This document shows positions 13,426 through 26,468 of a stretch of 64,000 bases of DNA, in pieces (the first letter of the stretch is position 1; every line of letters begins with the position of its first letter). The stretch comes from Crossaster papposus. Lineage: Eukaryota > Echinodermata > Asteroidea > Velatida > Solasteridae. Both the position numbers and the translations under genes were made by a program. The notes under the pieces were generated by a model, which had not been told where the DNA came from, did no database searches, and saw only the letters and a list, made by a program, of their open reading frames with translations. The stretch is from contig JBAIAA010000117.1 of assembly GCA_037893245.1 (NCBI GenBank), positions 682,001-746,000 of the forward strand, written 5' to 3'.

Positions 13426-16400
13426 TCAAAACACTAAATGGACTTTCAACACTCCCAAATGGTCTTTAGCGCTCAATAAGCCTAACAAACACTTTTCGGT
13501 TTTTTTCACCGTCAGAACACAAATTAGACTTCCAACGCTCCCAAATGGTCTATAGCGCTCATTTAGCCTAACAAACACTTTTCGGGTTTTTTTCACCGTC
13601 AGAACACCAAATGGACTTCCAACACTCCCAAACGGTCTATAGGCCTCAATGAGCCTAACAAACACTTTTCGTTTTTTTTCACCGTCAGAACACAAAATAG
13701 ACTTCCAACGCTCCCAAATGGTCTATAGAGCTCATTTAGCCTAACAAATCCTTTTCGGTTTTTTTCACCATCAGAACACGAAATGGACTTCCAATACTCC
13801 CAAATGGTCTATAGAGCTCATTGAGCCTAACAAACACTTTTCGGGTTTTTTCACCATCAGAACACGAAATGGACTTCCAATACTCCCAAATGGTCAATAG
13901 CGCTCAATAAGCGTAACAAACACTTTTCGGTTTTTCTCACCGTCAAAACACCAAATGGACTTTCAACACTCCCAAATGGTCTATAGCGGTCAATAAGCCT
14001 AACAAACACTTTTCGGGTTTTGTTCACCGTCAGAACACAAAATTGACTTCCAACACTCCTAAATGGTCTATAGCGCTCATTTAGCCTAACAAACACTTTT
14101 CGGGTTTTTTCACCATCAGCTATAGGCCTCAATGAGCCTAACAAACACTTTTCGGGTTTTTCCACCGTCAGAACACAAAGTAGACTTCCAACGCTCCCAA
14201 ATTGTCTATAGGCCTCAATGAGCCTAACAAACACCTTTCGGGGTTTTTTCACCGTCGAACACAAAATAGACTTCCAACGCTCCCAAATGGTGTATAGCGC
14301 TCATTTAGCCTAACAAACACTTTTCGGGTTTTTCTCACCGTCAAAACACCAAATGGACTTTCAACACTCCCAAATGGTCTATAGCGCTCAATAAGCCTAA
14401 CAAACACTTTTCGGTTTTTTCACCGTCAGAACACAAATTAGACTTCCAACGCTCCCAAATGGTCTATAGCGCTCATTTAGCCTAACAAACACTTTTCGGG
14501 TTTGTTTTCACCGTCAGAACACCAAATGGACTTCCAACACTCCCAAACGGTCTATAGGCCTCAATGAGCCTAACAAACACTTTTCGGGTTTTTTCACCGT
14601 CAGAACACAAAATAGACTTCCAACCCTCCCAAATGGTCTGTAGAGCTCATTTAGCCTAACAAACACTTTTCGGGTTTTGTTCACCATCAGAACACGAAAT
14701 GGACTTCCAACGCTCCCAAATGGTCTATAGCGCTCAATGAGCATAACAAACACTTTTCGGTTTTTTCACCATCAGCTATAGGCCTCAATGAGCCTAACAA
14801 ACACTTTTCGGGTTTTTTCACCGTCAAAACACAAAATAGACTTCCAACGCTCCCAAATGGTCTATAGAGCTCATTTAGCCTAACAAACACTTTTCGGGTT
14901 TTGTTCACCATCAGAACACGAAATGGACTTCCAACGCTCCCAAATGGTCTATAGCGCTCAATGAGCCTAACAAACACTTTTCGGTTTTGTTCACCATCAG
15001 CTATAGGCCTCAATGAGCCTAACAAACACTTTTCGGTTTTGTTCACCGGCAGAACACAAAATAGACTTCCAACGCTCCCAAATGGTCTATAGCGCTCATT
15101 TAGCCTAACAAACACTTTTCGGTTGTTTTCACCGCCAGAACACCAAATGGACATCCAACGCTCCCAAATGTTCTATAGTGCTCAATGAGCCTAACAAACA
15201 CTTTTCGGGTTTTTCTCACCGTCAAAACACCAAATGGACTTTCAACACTCCCAAATGGTCTATAGCGCTCAATAAGCCTAACAAACACTTTTCGGGTTTT
15301 TTCACCGTCAGAACACAAATTAGACTTCCAACGCTCCCAAATGGTCTATAGCGCTCATTTAGCCTAACAAACACTTTTCGGGTTTGTTTTCACCGTCAGA
15401 ACACCAAATGGACTTCCAACACTCCCAAACGGTCTATAGGCCTCAATGAGCCTAACAAACACTTTTCGGTTTTTTTCACCGTCAGAACACAAAATAGACT
15501 TCCAACGCTCCCAAATGGTCTGTAGAGCTCATTTAGCCTAACAAACACTTTTCGGGTTTTGTTCACCATCAGAACACGAAATGGACTTCCAACGCTCCCA
15601 AATGGTCTATAGCGCTCAATGAGCATAACAAACACTTTTCGGTTTTTTTCACCATCAGCTATAGGCCTCAATGAGCCTAACAAACACTTTTCGGTTTTTT
15701 TCACCGTCAGAACACAAAATAGACTTCCAACGCTCCCAAATGGTCTATAGAGCTCATTTAGCCTAACAAACACTTTTCGGGTTTTGTTCACCATCAGAAC
15801 ACGAAATGGACTTCCAACGCTCCCAAATGGTCTATAGCGCTCAATGAGCCTAACAAACACTTTTCGGTTTTTTTCACCATCAGCTATAGGCCTCAATGAG
15901 CCTAACAAACACTTTTCGGTTTTGTTCACCGTCAGAACACAAAATAGACTTCCAACGCTCCCAAATGGTCTATAGCGCTCATTTAGCCTAACAAACACTT
16001 TTCGGTTGTTTTCACCGCCAGAACACCAAATGGACATCCAACGCTCCCAAATGTTCTATAGTGCTCAATGAGCCTAACAAACACTCTTCGGGTTTTTTCA
16101 CCATCAGAACACGAAATGGACTTCCAATACTCCCAAATGGTCGATAGCACTCAATAAACGTAACAAACACTTTTCGGTTTTTTTCACCGTCAGAACACAA
16201 AATAGACTTCCAACGCTCCCAAATGGTATATAGCGCTCATTTAGCCTAACAAACAATTTTCGGTTTTTTTCACCGCCAGAACACCAAATGGACATCCAAC
16301 GCTCCCAAATGTTGTATAGTGCTCAATGAGCGTAACAAACACTTTTCGGGTTTTTTCACCGTCAGAACACAAAATAGACTTCCAACGCTCCCAAATGGTC

Positions 16401-17157
16401 TATAGAGCTCATTTAGCCTAACAAACACTTTTCGGGTTTTGTTCACCATCAGAACACGAAATGGACTTCCAACGCTCCCAAATGGTCTATAGCGCTCAAT
16501 GAGCCTAACAAACACTTTTCGTTTTTTTCACCATCAGCTATAGGCCTCAATGAGCCTAACAAACACTTTTCGGGTTTTTTCACCGTCAGAACACAAAATA
16601 GACTTCCAACGCTCCCAAATGGTCTATAGCGCTCATTTAGCCTAACAAACACTTTTCGGTTTTTTTTCACCGTCAGAACACCAAATGGACTTCCAACACT
16701 CCCAAACGGTCTATAGGCCTCAATGAGCCTAACAAACACTTTTCGGGTTTTGTTCACCATCAGAACACGAAATGGACTTCCAACGCTCCCAAATGGTCTA
16801 TAGCGCTCAATGAGCCTAACAAACACTTTTCGGTTTTTTTCACCATCAGCTATAGGCCTCAATGAGCCTAACAAACACTTTTCGGGTTTTTTCACCGTCA
16901 GAACACAAAATAGACTTCCAACGCTCCCAAATGGTCTATAGCGCTCATTTAGCCTAACAAACACTTTTCGTTTTTTTTTCACCGTCAGAACACCAAATGG
17001 ACTTCCAACACTCCCAAACGGTCTATAGGCCTCAATGAGCCTAACAAACACTTTTCGGGTTTTGTTCACCATCAGAACACGAAATGGACTTCCAACGCTC
17101 CCAAATGGTCTATAGCGCTCAATGAGCCTAACAAACACTTTTCGGTTTTTCTCACCG
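13426..17157 (+). repeat. Domain I 3.7-kb higher-order repeat, copy a
   Basis: Landmarks recur downstream at offset 3,732-3,733: 13,426/17,158, 13,857/17,589, 14,514/18,247, 15,100/18,833, 16,012/19,744 and 16,270/20,002. The copy contains the CCGTCGAACAC marker at 14,252 and seven 52-bp junctions. Near its end an internal block of about 312 bp (three full monomers plus one short) is repeated, with junctions at about 16,535 and 16,847. In copy b that region is instead a 345-bp duplication. Confidence 0.85.
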
Positions 17158-20100
17158 TCAAAACACCAAATGGACTTTCAACACTCCCAAATGGTCTATA
17201 GCGCTCAATAAGCCTAACAAACACTTTTCGGGTTTTTTCACCGTCAGAACACAAATTAGACTTCCAACGCTCCCAAATGGTCTATAGCGCTCATTTAGCC
17301 TAACAAACACTTTTCGGGGTTTTTTCACCGTCAGAACACCAAATGGACTTCCAACACTCCCAAACGGTCTATAGGCCTCAATGAGCCTAACAAACACTTT
17401 TCGGTTTTTTTCACCGTCAGAACACAAAATAGACTTCCAACGCTCCCAAATGGTCTATAGAGCTCATTTAGCCTAACAAATCCTTTTCGGTTTTTTTCAC
17501 CATCAGAACACGAAATGGACTTCCAATACTCCCAAATGGTCTATAGAGCTCATTGAGCCTAACAAACACTTTTCGGTTTTTTTCACCATCAGAACACGAA
17601 ATGGACTTCCAATACTCCCAAATGGTCGATAGCGCTCAATAAGCGTAACAAACACTTTTCGGTTTTTCTCACCGTCAAAACACCAAATGGACTTTCAACA
17701 CTCCCAAATGGTCTATAGCGGTCAATAAGCCTAACAAACACTTTTCGGGTTTTGTTCACCGTCAGAACACAAAATTCACTTCCAACACTCCTAAATGGTC
17801 TATAGCGCTCATTTAGCCTAACAAACACTTTTCGGGTTTTTTCACCATCAGCTATAGGCCTCAATGAGCCTAACAAACACTTTTCGGGTTTTTCCACCGT
17901 CAGAACACAAAGTAGACTTCCAACGCTCCCAAATGGTCTATAGGCCTCAATGAGCCTAACAAACACCTTTCGGGTTTTTTTCACCGTCGAACACAAAATA
18001 GACTTCCAACGCTCCCAAATGGTGTATAGCGCTCATTTAGCCTAACAAACACTTTTCGGGTTTTTCTCACCGTCAAAACACCAAATGGACTTTGAACACT
18101 CCCAAATGGTCTATAGCGCTCAATAAGCCTAACAAACACTTTTCGTTTTTTTTCACCGTCAGAACACAAATTAGACTTCCAACGCTCCCAAATGGTCTAT
18201 AGCGCTCATTTAGCCTAACAAACACTTTTCGGGTTTGTTTTCACCGTCAGAACACCAAATGGACTTCCAACACTCCCAAACGGTCTATAGGCCTCAATGA
18301 GCCTAACAAACACTTTTCGGTTTTTTTCACCGTCAGAACACAAAATAGACTTCCAACCCTCCCAAATGGTCTGTAGAGCTCATTTAGCATAACAAACACT
18401 TTTCGGGTTTTGTTCACCATCAGAACACGAAATGGACTTCCAACGCTCCCAAATGGTCTATAGCGCTCAATGAGCATAACAAACACTTTTCGGTTTTTTC
18501 ACCATCAGCTATAGGCCTCAATGAGCCTAACAAACACTTTTCGGGTTTTTTCACCGTCAGAACACAAAATATACTTCCAACGCTCCCAAATGGTCTATGG
18601 AGCTCATTTAGCCTAACAAACACTTTTCGGGTTTTGTTCACCATCAGAACACGAAATGGACTTCCAACGCTCCCAAATGGTCTATAGCGCTCAATGAGCC
18701 TAACAAACACTTTTCGGTTTTTTTCACCATCAGCTATAGGCCTCAATGAGCCTAACAAACACTTTTCGGTTTTGTTCACCGTCAGAACACAAAATAGACT
18801 TCCAACGCTCCCAAATGGTCTATAGCGCTCATTTAGCCTAACAAACACTTTTCGGTTGTTTTCACCGCCAGAACACCAAATGGACATCCAACGCTCCCAA
18901 ATGTTCTATAGTGCTCAATGAGCCTAACAAACACTTTTCGGGTTTTTCTCACCGTCAAAACACCAAATGGACTTTCAACACTCCCAAATGGTCTATAGCG
19001 CTCAATAAGCCTAACAAACACTTTTCGGGTTTTTTCACCGTCAGAACACAAATTAGACTTCCAACGCTCCCAAATGGTCTATAGCGCTCATTTAGCCTAA
19101 CAAACACTTTTCGGGTTTGTTTTCAACGTCAGAACACCAAATGGACTTCCAACACTCCCAAACGGTCTATAGGCCTCAATGAGCCTAACAAACACTTTTC
19201 GGTTTTTTTCACCGTCAGAACACAAAATAGACTTCCAACGCTCCCAAATGGTCTGTAGAGCTCATTTAGCCTAACAAACACTTTTCGGGTTTTGTTCACC
19301 ATCAGAACACGAAATGGACTTCCAACGCTCCCAAATGGTCTATAGCGCTCAATGAGCATAACAAACACTTTTCGGTTTTTTCACCATCAGCTATAGGCCT
19401 CAATGAGCCTAACAAACACTTTTCGTTTTTTTTCACCGTCAGAACACAAAATAGACTTCCAACGCTCCCAAATGGTCTATAGAGCTCATTTAGCCTAACA
19501 AACACTTTTCGGGTTTTGTTCACCATCAGAACACGAAATGGACTTCCAACGCTCCCAAATGGTCTATAGCGCTCAATGAGCCTAACAAACACTTTTCGTT
19601 TTTTTCCACCATCAGCTATAGGCCTCAATGAGCCTAACAAACACTTTTCGGTTTTGTTCACCGTCAGAACACAAAATAGACTTCCAACGCTCCCAAATGG
19701 TCTATAGCGCTCATTTAGCCTAACAAACACTTTTCGGTTGTTTTCACCGCCAGAACACCAAATGGACATCCAACGCTCCCAAATGTTCTATAGTGCTCAA
19801 TGAGCCTAACAAACACTTTTCGGGTTTTTTCACCATCAGAACACGAAATGGACTTCCAATACTCCCAAATGGTCGATAGCACTCAATAAGCGTAACAAAC
19901 ACTTTTCGGTTTTTTTCACCGTCAGAACACAAAATAGACTTCCAACGCTCCCAAATAGAATATATCGCTCATTTAGCCTAACAAACACTTTTCGGTTTTT
20001 TTCACCGCCAGAACACCAAATGGACATCCAACGCTCCCAAATGTTGTATAGTGCTCAATGAGCGTAACAAACACTTTTCGGGTTTTTTCACCGTCAGAAC

Positions 20101-20702
20101 ACAAAATAGACTTCCAACGCTCCCAAATGGTCTATAGAGCTCATTTAGCCTAACAAACACTTTTCGGGTTTTGTTCACCATCAGAACACGAAATGGACTT
20201 CCAACGCTCCCAAATGGTCTATAGCGCTCAATGAGCCTAACAAACACTTTTCGGTTTTTTTCACCGTCAGAACACAAAATAGACTTCCAACGCTCCCAAA
20301 TAGAATATATCGCTCATTTAGCCTAACAAACACTTTTCGGTTTTTTTCACCGCCAGAACACCAAATGGACATCCAACGCTCCCAAATGTTGTATAGTGCT
20401 CAATGAGCGTAACAAACACTTTTCGGGTTTTTTCACCGTCAGAACACAAAATAGACTTCCAACGCTCCCAAATGGTCTATAGAGCTCATTTAGCCTAACA
20501 AACACTTTTCGGGTTTTGTTCACCATCAGAACACGAAATGGACTTCCAACGCTCCCAAATGGTCTATAGCGCTCAATGAGCCTAACAAACACTTTTCGGT
20601 TTTTTTCACCATCAGCTATAGGCCTCAATGAGCCTAACAAACACTTTTCGGGTTTTTTCACCGTCAGAACACAAAATAGACTTCCAACGCTCCCAAATGG
20701 TC
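17158..20702 (+). repeat. Domain I 3.7-kb higher-order repeat, copy b
   Basis: This aligns to copy a at offset 3,732. It also aligns to copy c at offset 3,247 between about 17.46 and 19.2 kb. Private variants shared with copy c include ACTTTGAACACTCCC (18,091 and 21,338), AAAATTCACTTCC (17,770 and 21,017), CTATGGAGCTC (18,596 and 21,843) and GCATAACAAAC after ATTTA (18,387 and 21,634). Copies b and c are therefore closer to each other than either is to copy a. Confidence 0.85.
19836..20525 (+). repeat. Four-monomer (345-bp) tandem duplication carrying TAGAATATAT
   Basis: Two copies are offset by 345 bp. Each holds the unusual variant CCCAAATAGAATATATCGC, at about 19,951 and 20,296, where most monomers read CCCAAATGGTCTATAGCGC. 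The same variant occurs once in each later higher-order unit, near 22,974 and 25,961, but not in copy a, which has TGGTATATAGCGC near 16,227. It is a useful marker of order of descent. Confidence 0.8.
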
Positions 20703-23601
20703 TATAGCGCTCATTTAGCCTAACAAATCCTTTTCGGTTTTTTTCACCATCAGAACACGAAATGGACTTCCAATACTCCCAAATGGTCTATAGAGCTCAT
20801 TGAGCCTAACAAACACTTTTCGGTTTTTTTCACCATCAGAACACGAAATGGACTTCCAATACTCCCAAATGGTCGATAGCGCTCAATAAGCGTAACAAAC
20901 ACTTTTCGGTTTTTCTCACCGTCAAAACACCAAATGGACTTTCAACACTCCCAAATGGTCTATAGCGGTCAATAAGCCTAACAAACACTTTTCGGGTTTT
21001 GTTCACCGTCAGAACACAAAATTCACTTCCAACACTCCTAAATGGTCTATAGCGCTCATTTAGCCTAACAAACACTTTTCGGGTTTTTTCACCATCAGCT
21101 ATAGGCCTCAATGAGCCTAACAAACACTTTTCGGGTTTTTCCACCGTCAGAACACAAAGTAGACTTCCAACGCTCCCAAATGGTCTATAGGCCTCAATGA
21201 GCCTAACAAACACCTTTCGGGTTTTTTTCACCGTCGAACACAAAATAGACTTCCAACGCTCCCAAATGGTGTATAGCGCTCATTTAGCCTAACAAACACT
21301 TTTCGGGTTTTTCTCACCGTCAAAACACCAAATGGACTTTGAACACTCCCAAATGGTCTATAGCGCTCAATAAGCCTAACAAACACTTTTCGGTTTTTTT
21401 CACCGTCAGAACACAAATTAGACTTCCAACGCTCCCAAATGGTCTATAGCGCTCATTTAGCCTAACAAACACTTTTCGGGTTTGTTTTCACCGTCAGAAC
21501 ACCAAATGGACTTCCAACACTCCCAAACGGTCTATAGGCCTCAATGAGCCTAACAAACACTTTTCGGTTTTTTTCACCGTCAGAACACAAAATAGACTTC
21601 CAACCCTCCCAAATGGTCTGTAGAGCTCATTTAGCATAACAAACACTTTTCGGGTTTTGTTCACCATCAGAACACGAAATGGACTTCCAACGCTCCCAAA
21701 TGGTCTATAGCGCTCAATGAGCATAACAAACACTTTTCGGTTTTTTCACCATCAGCTATAGGCCTCAATGAGCCTAACAAACACTTTTCGGGTTTTTTCA
21801 CCGTCAGAACACAAAATATACTTCCAACGCTCCCAAATGGTCTATGGAGCTCATTTAGCCTAACAAACACTTTTCGGGTTTTGTTCACCATCAGAACACG
21901 AAATGGACTTCCAACGCTCCCAAATGGTCTATAGCGCTCAATGAGCCTAACAAACACTTTTCGGTTTTTTTCACCATCAGCTATAGGCCTCAATGAGCCT
22001 AACAAACACTTTTCGGTTTTGTTCACCGTCAGAACACAAAATAGACTTCCAACGCTCCCAAATGGTCTATAGCGCTCATTTAGCCTAACAAACACTTTTC
22101 GGTTGTTTTCACCGCCAGAACACCAAATGGACATCCAACGCTCCCAAATGTTCTATAGTGCTCAATGAGCCTAACAAACACTTTTCGGGTTTTTCTCACC
22201 GTCAAAACACCAAATGGACTTTCAACACTCCCAAATGGTCTATAGCGCTCAATAAGCCTAACAAACACTTTTCGGGTTTTTTCACCGTCAGAACACAAAT
22301 TAGACTTCCAACGCTCCCAAATGGTCTATAGCGCTCATTTAGCCTAACAAACACTTTTCGGGTTTGTTTTCACCGTCAGAACACCAAATGGACTTCCAAC
22401 ACTCCCAAACGGTCTATAGGCCTCAATGAGCCTAACAAACACTTTTCGGTTTTTTTCACCGTCAGAACACAAAATAGACTTCCAACGCTCCCAAATGGTC
22501 TGTAGAGCTCATTTAGCCTAACAAACACTTTTCGGGTTTTGTTCACCATCAGAACACGAAATGGACTTCCAACGCTCCCAAATGGTCTATAGCGCTCAAT
22601 GAGCCTAACAAACACTTTTCGTTTTTTTCCACCATCAGCTATAGGCCTCAATGAGCCTAACAAACACTTTTCGGTTTTGTTCACCGTCAGAACACAAAAT
22701 AGACTTCCAACGCTCCCAAATGGTCTATAGCGCTCATTTAGCCTAACAAACACTTTTTGGTTGTTTTCACCGCCAGAACACCAAATGGACATCCAACGCT
22801 CCCAAATGTTCTATAGTGCTCAATGAGCCTAACAAACACTTTTCGGGTTTTTTCACCATCAGAACACGAAATGGACTTCCAATACTCCCAAATGGTCGAT
22901 AGCACTCAATAAGCGTAACAAACACTTTTCGGTTTTTTTCACCGTCAGAACACAAAATAGACTTCCAACGCTCCCAAATAGAATATATCGCTCATTTAGC
23001 CTAACAAACACTTTTCGGTTTTTTTCACCGCCAGAACACCAAATGGACATCCAACGCTCCCAAATGTTGTATAGTGCTCAATGAGCGTAACAAACACTTT
23101 TCGGGTTTTTTCACCGTCAGAACACAAAATAGACTTCAAACGCTCCCAAATGGTCTATAGAGCTCATTTAGCCTAACAAACACTTTTCGGGTTTTGTTCA
23201 CCATCAGAACACGAAATGGACTTCCAACGCTCCCAAATGGTCTATAGCGCTCAATGAGCCTAACAAACACTTTTCGGTTTTTTTCACCATCAGCTATAGG
23301 CCTCAATGAGCCTAACAAACACTTTTCGGGTTTTTTCACCGTCAGAACACAAAATAGACTTCCAACGCTCCCAAATGGTCTATAGCGCTCATTTAGCCTA
23401 ACAAACACTTTTCGGTTTTTTTTCACCGTCAGAACACCAAATGGACTTCCAACACTCCCAAACGGTCTATAGGCCTCAATGAGCCTAACAAACACTTTTC
23501 GGGTTTTGTTCACCATCAGAACACGAAATGGACTTCCAACGCTCCCAAATGGTCTATAGCGCTCAATGAGCCTAACAAACACTTTTCGGTTTTTCTCACC
23601 G
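20703..23601 (+). repeat. Domain I higher-order repeat, copy c
   Basis: This matches copy b at offset 3,247 up to about 22.3 kb. The offset then becomes 3,074 and 3,023, showing loss of about two full monomers and then one short monomer relative to copy b. It includes the CCGTCGAACAC marker at 21,231 and TAGAATATAT near 22,977. Confidence 0.8.
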
Positions 23602-26468
23602 TCAAAACACCAAATGGACTTTCAACACTCCCAAATGGTCTATAGCGCTCAATAAGCCTAACAAACACTTTTCGGGTTTTTTCACCGTCAGAACACAAAT
23701 TAGACTTCCAACGCTCCCAAATGGTCTATAGCGCTCATTTAGCCTAACAAACACTTTTCGGTTTTTTTTCACCGTCAGAACACCAAATGGACTTCCAACA
23801 CTCCCAAACGGTCTATAGGCCACAATGAGCCTAACAAACACTTTTCGGTTTTTTTCACCGTCAGAACACAAAATAGACTTCCAACGCTCCCAAATGGTCT
23901 ATAGAGCTCATTTAGCCTAACAAATCCTTTTCGGTTTTTTTCACCATCAGAACACAAAATGGACTTCCAATACTCCCAAATGGTCTATAGAGCTCATTGA
24001 GCCTAACAAACACTTTTCGGGTTTTTTCACCATCAGAACACGAAATGGACTTCCAATACTCCCAAATGGTCGATAGCGCTCAATAAGCGTAACAAACACT
24101 TTTCGGTTTTTCTCACCGTCAAAACACCAAATGGACTTTCAACACTCCCAAATGGTCTATAGCGGTCAATAAGCCTAACAAACACTTTTTGGGTTTTGTT
24201 CACCGTCAGAACACAAAATTGACTTCCAACACTCCTAAATGGTCTATAGCGCTCATTTAGCCTAACAAACACTTTTCGGGTTTTTTCACCATCAGCTATA
24301 GGCCTCAATGAGCCTAACAAACACTTTTCGGGTTTTTCCACCGTCAGAACACAAAGTAGACTTCCAACGCTCCCAAATGGTCTATAGGCCTCAATGAGCC
24401 TAACAAACACCTTTCGGGTTTTTTTCACCGTCGAACACAAAATAGACTTCCAACGCTCCCAAATGGTGTATAGCGCTCATTTAGCCTAACAAACACTTTT
24501 CGGGTTTTTCTCACCGTCAAAACACCAAATGGACTTTCAACACTCCCAAATGGTCTATAGCGCTCAATAAGCCTAACAAACACTTTTCGGTTTTTTTCAC
24601 CGTCAGAACACAAATTAGACTTCCAACGCTCCCAAATGGTCTATAGCGCTCATTTAGCCTAACAAACACTTTTCGGGTTTGTTTTCACCGTCAGAACACC
24701 AAATGGACTTCCAACACTCCCAAACGGTCTATAGGCCTCAATGAGCCTAACAAACACTTTTCGGTTTTTTTCACCGTCAGAACACAAAATAGACTTCCAA
24801 CCCTCCCAAATGGTCTGTAGAGCTCATTTAGCCTAACAAACACTTTTCGGGTTTTGTTCACCATCAGAACACGAAATGGACTTCCAACGCTCCCAAATGG
24901 TCTATAGCGCTCAATGAGCATAACAAACACTTTTCGGTTTTTTCACCATCAGCTATAGGCCTCAATGAGCCTAACAAACACTTTTCGGGTTTTTTCACCG
25001 TCAGAACACAAAATAGACTTCCAACGCTCCCAAATGGTCTATAGAGCTCATTTAGCCTAACAAACACTTTTCGGGTTTTGTTCACCATCAGAACACGAAA
25101 TGGACTTCCAACGCTCCCAAATGGTCTATAGCGCTCAATGAGCCTAACAAACACTTTTCGGTTTTTTTCACCATCAGCTATAGGCCTCAATGAGCCTAAC
25201 AAACACTTTTCGGTTTTGTTCACCGTCAGAACACAAAATAGACTTCCAACGCTCCCAAATGGTCTATAGCGCTCATTTAGCCTAACAAAAACCTTTCGGT
25301 TGTTTTCACCGCCAGAACACCAAATGGACATCCAACGTTCCCAAATGTTCTATAGTGCTCAATGAGCCTAACAAACACTTTTCGGGTTTTTTCACCATCA
25401 GAACACCAAATGGACTTCCAACACTCCCAAACGGTCTATAGGCCTCAATGAGCCTAACAAACACTTTTCGGTTTTTTCACCATCAGCTATAGGCCTCAAT
25501 GAGCCTAACAAACACTTTTCGGTTTTTTTCACCGTCAGAACACAAAATAGACTTCCAACGCTCCCAAATGGTCTATAGAGCTCATTTAGCCTAACAAACA
25601 CTTTTCGGGTTTTGTTCACCATCAGAACACGAAATGGACTTCCAACGCTCCCAAATGGTCTATAGCGCTCAATGAGCCTAACAAACACTTTTCGGTTTTT
25701 TCCACCATCAGCTATAGGCCTCAATGAGCCTAACAAACACTTTTCGGTTTTGTTCACCGTCAGAACACAAAATAGACTTCCAACGCTCCCAAATGGTATA
25801 TAGTGCTCAATGAGCCTAACAAACACTTTTCGGGTTTTTTCACCATCAGAACACGAAATGGACTTCCAATACTCCCAAATGGTCGATAGCACTCAATAAG
25901 CGTAACAAACACTTTTCGGTTTTTTTCACCGTCAGAACACAAAATAGACTTCCAACGCTCCCAAATAGAATATATCGCTCATTTAGCCTAACAAACACTT
26001 TTCGGTTTTTTTCACCGCCAGAACACCAAATGGACATCCAACGCTCCCAAATGTTGTATAGTGCTCAATGAGGGTAACAAACACTTTTCGGGTTTTTTCA
26101 CCGTCAGAACACAAAATAGACTTCCAACGCTCCCAAATGGTCTATAGAGCTCATTTAGCCTAACAAACACTTTTCGGGTTTTGTTCACGATCAGAACACG
26201 AAATGGACTTCCAACGCTCCCAAATGGTCTATAGCGCTCAATGAGCCTAACAAACACTTTTCGGTTTTTTTCACCATCAGCTATAGGCCTCAATGAGCCT
26301 AACAAACACTTTTCGGGTTTTTTCACCGTCAGAACACAAAATAGACTTCCAACGCTCCCAAATGGTCTATAGCGCTCATTTAGCCTAACAAACACTTTTC
26401 GGTTTTTTTTCACCGTCAGAACACCAAATGGACTTCCAACACTCCCAAACGGTCTATAGGCCACAATG
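23602..26468 (+). repeat. Domain I higher-order repeat, copy d
   Basis: The head repeats that of copy b: the landmark pairs 17,158/17,589 and 23,602/24,033 have the same 431-bp internal spacing. The marker CCGTCGAACAC is at 24,428 and TAGAATATAT near 25,963. The unit is shorter than copies a and b. Confidence 0.75.
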
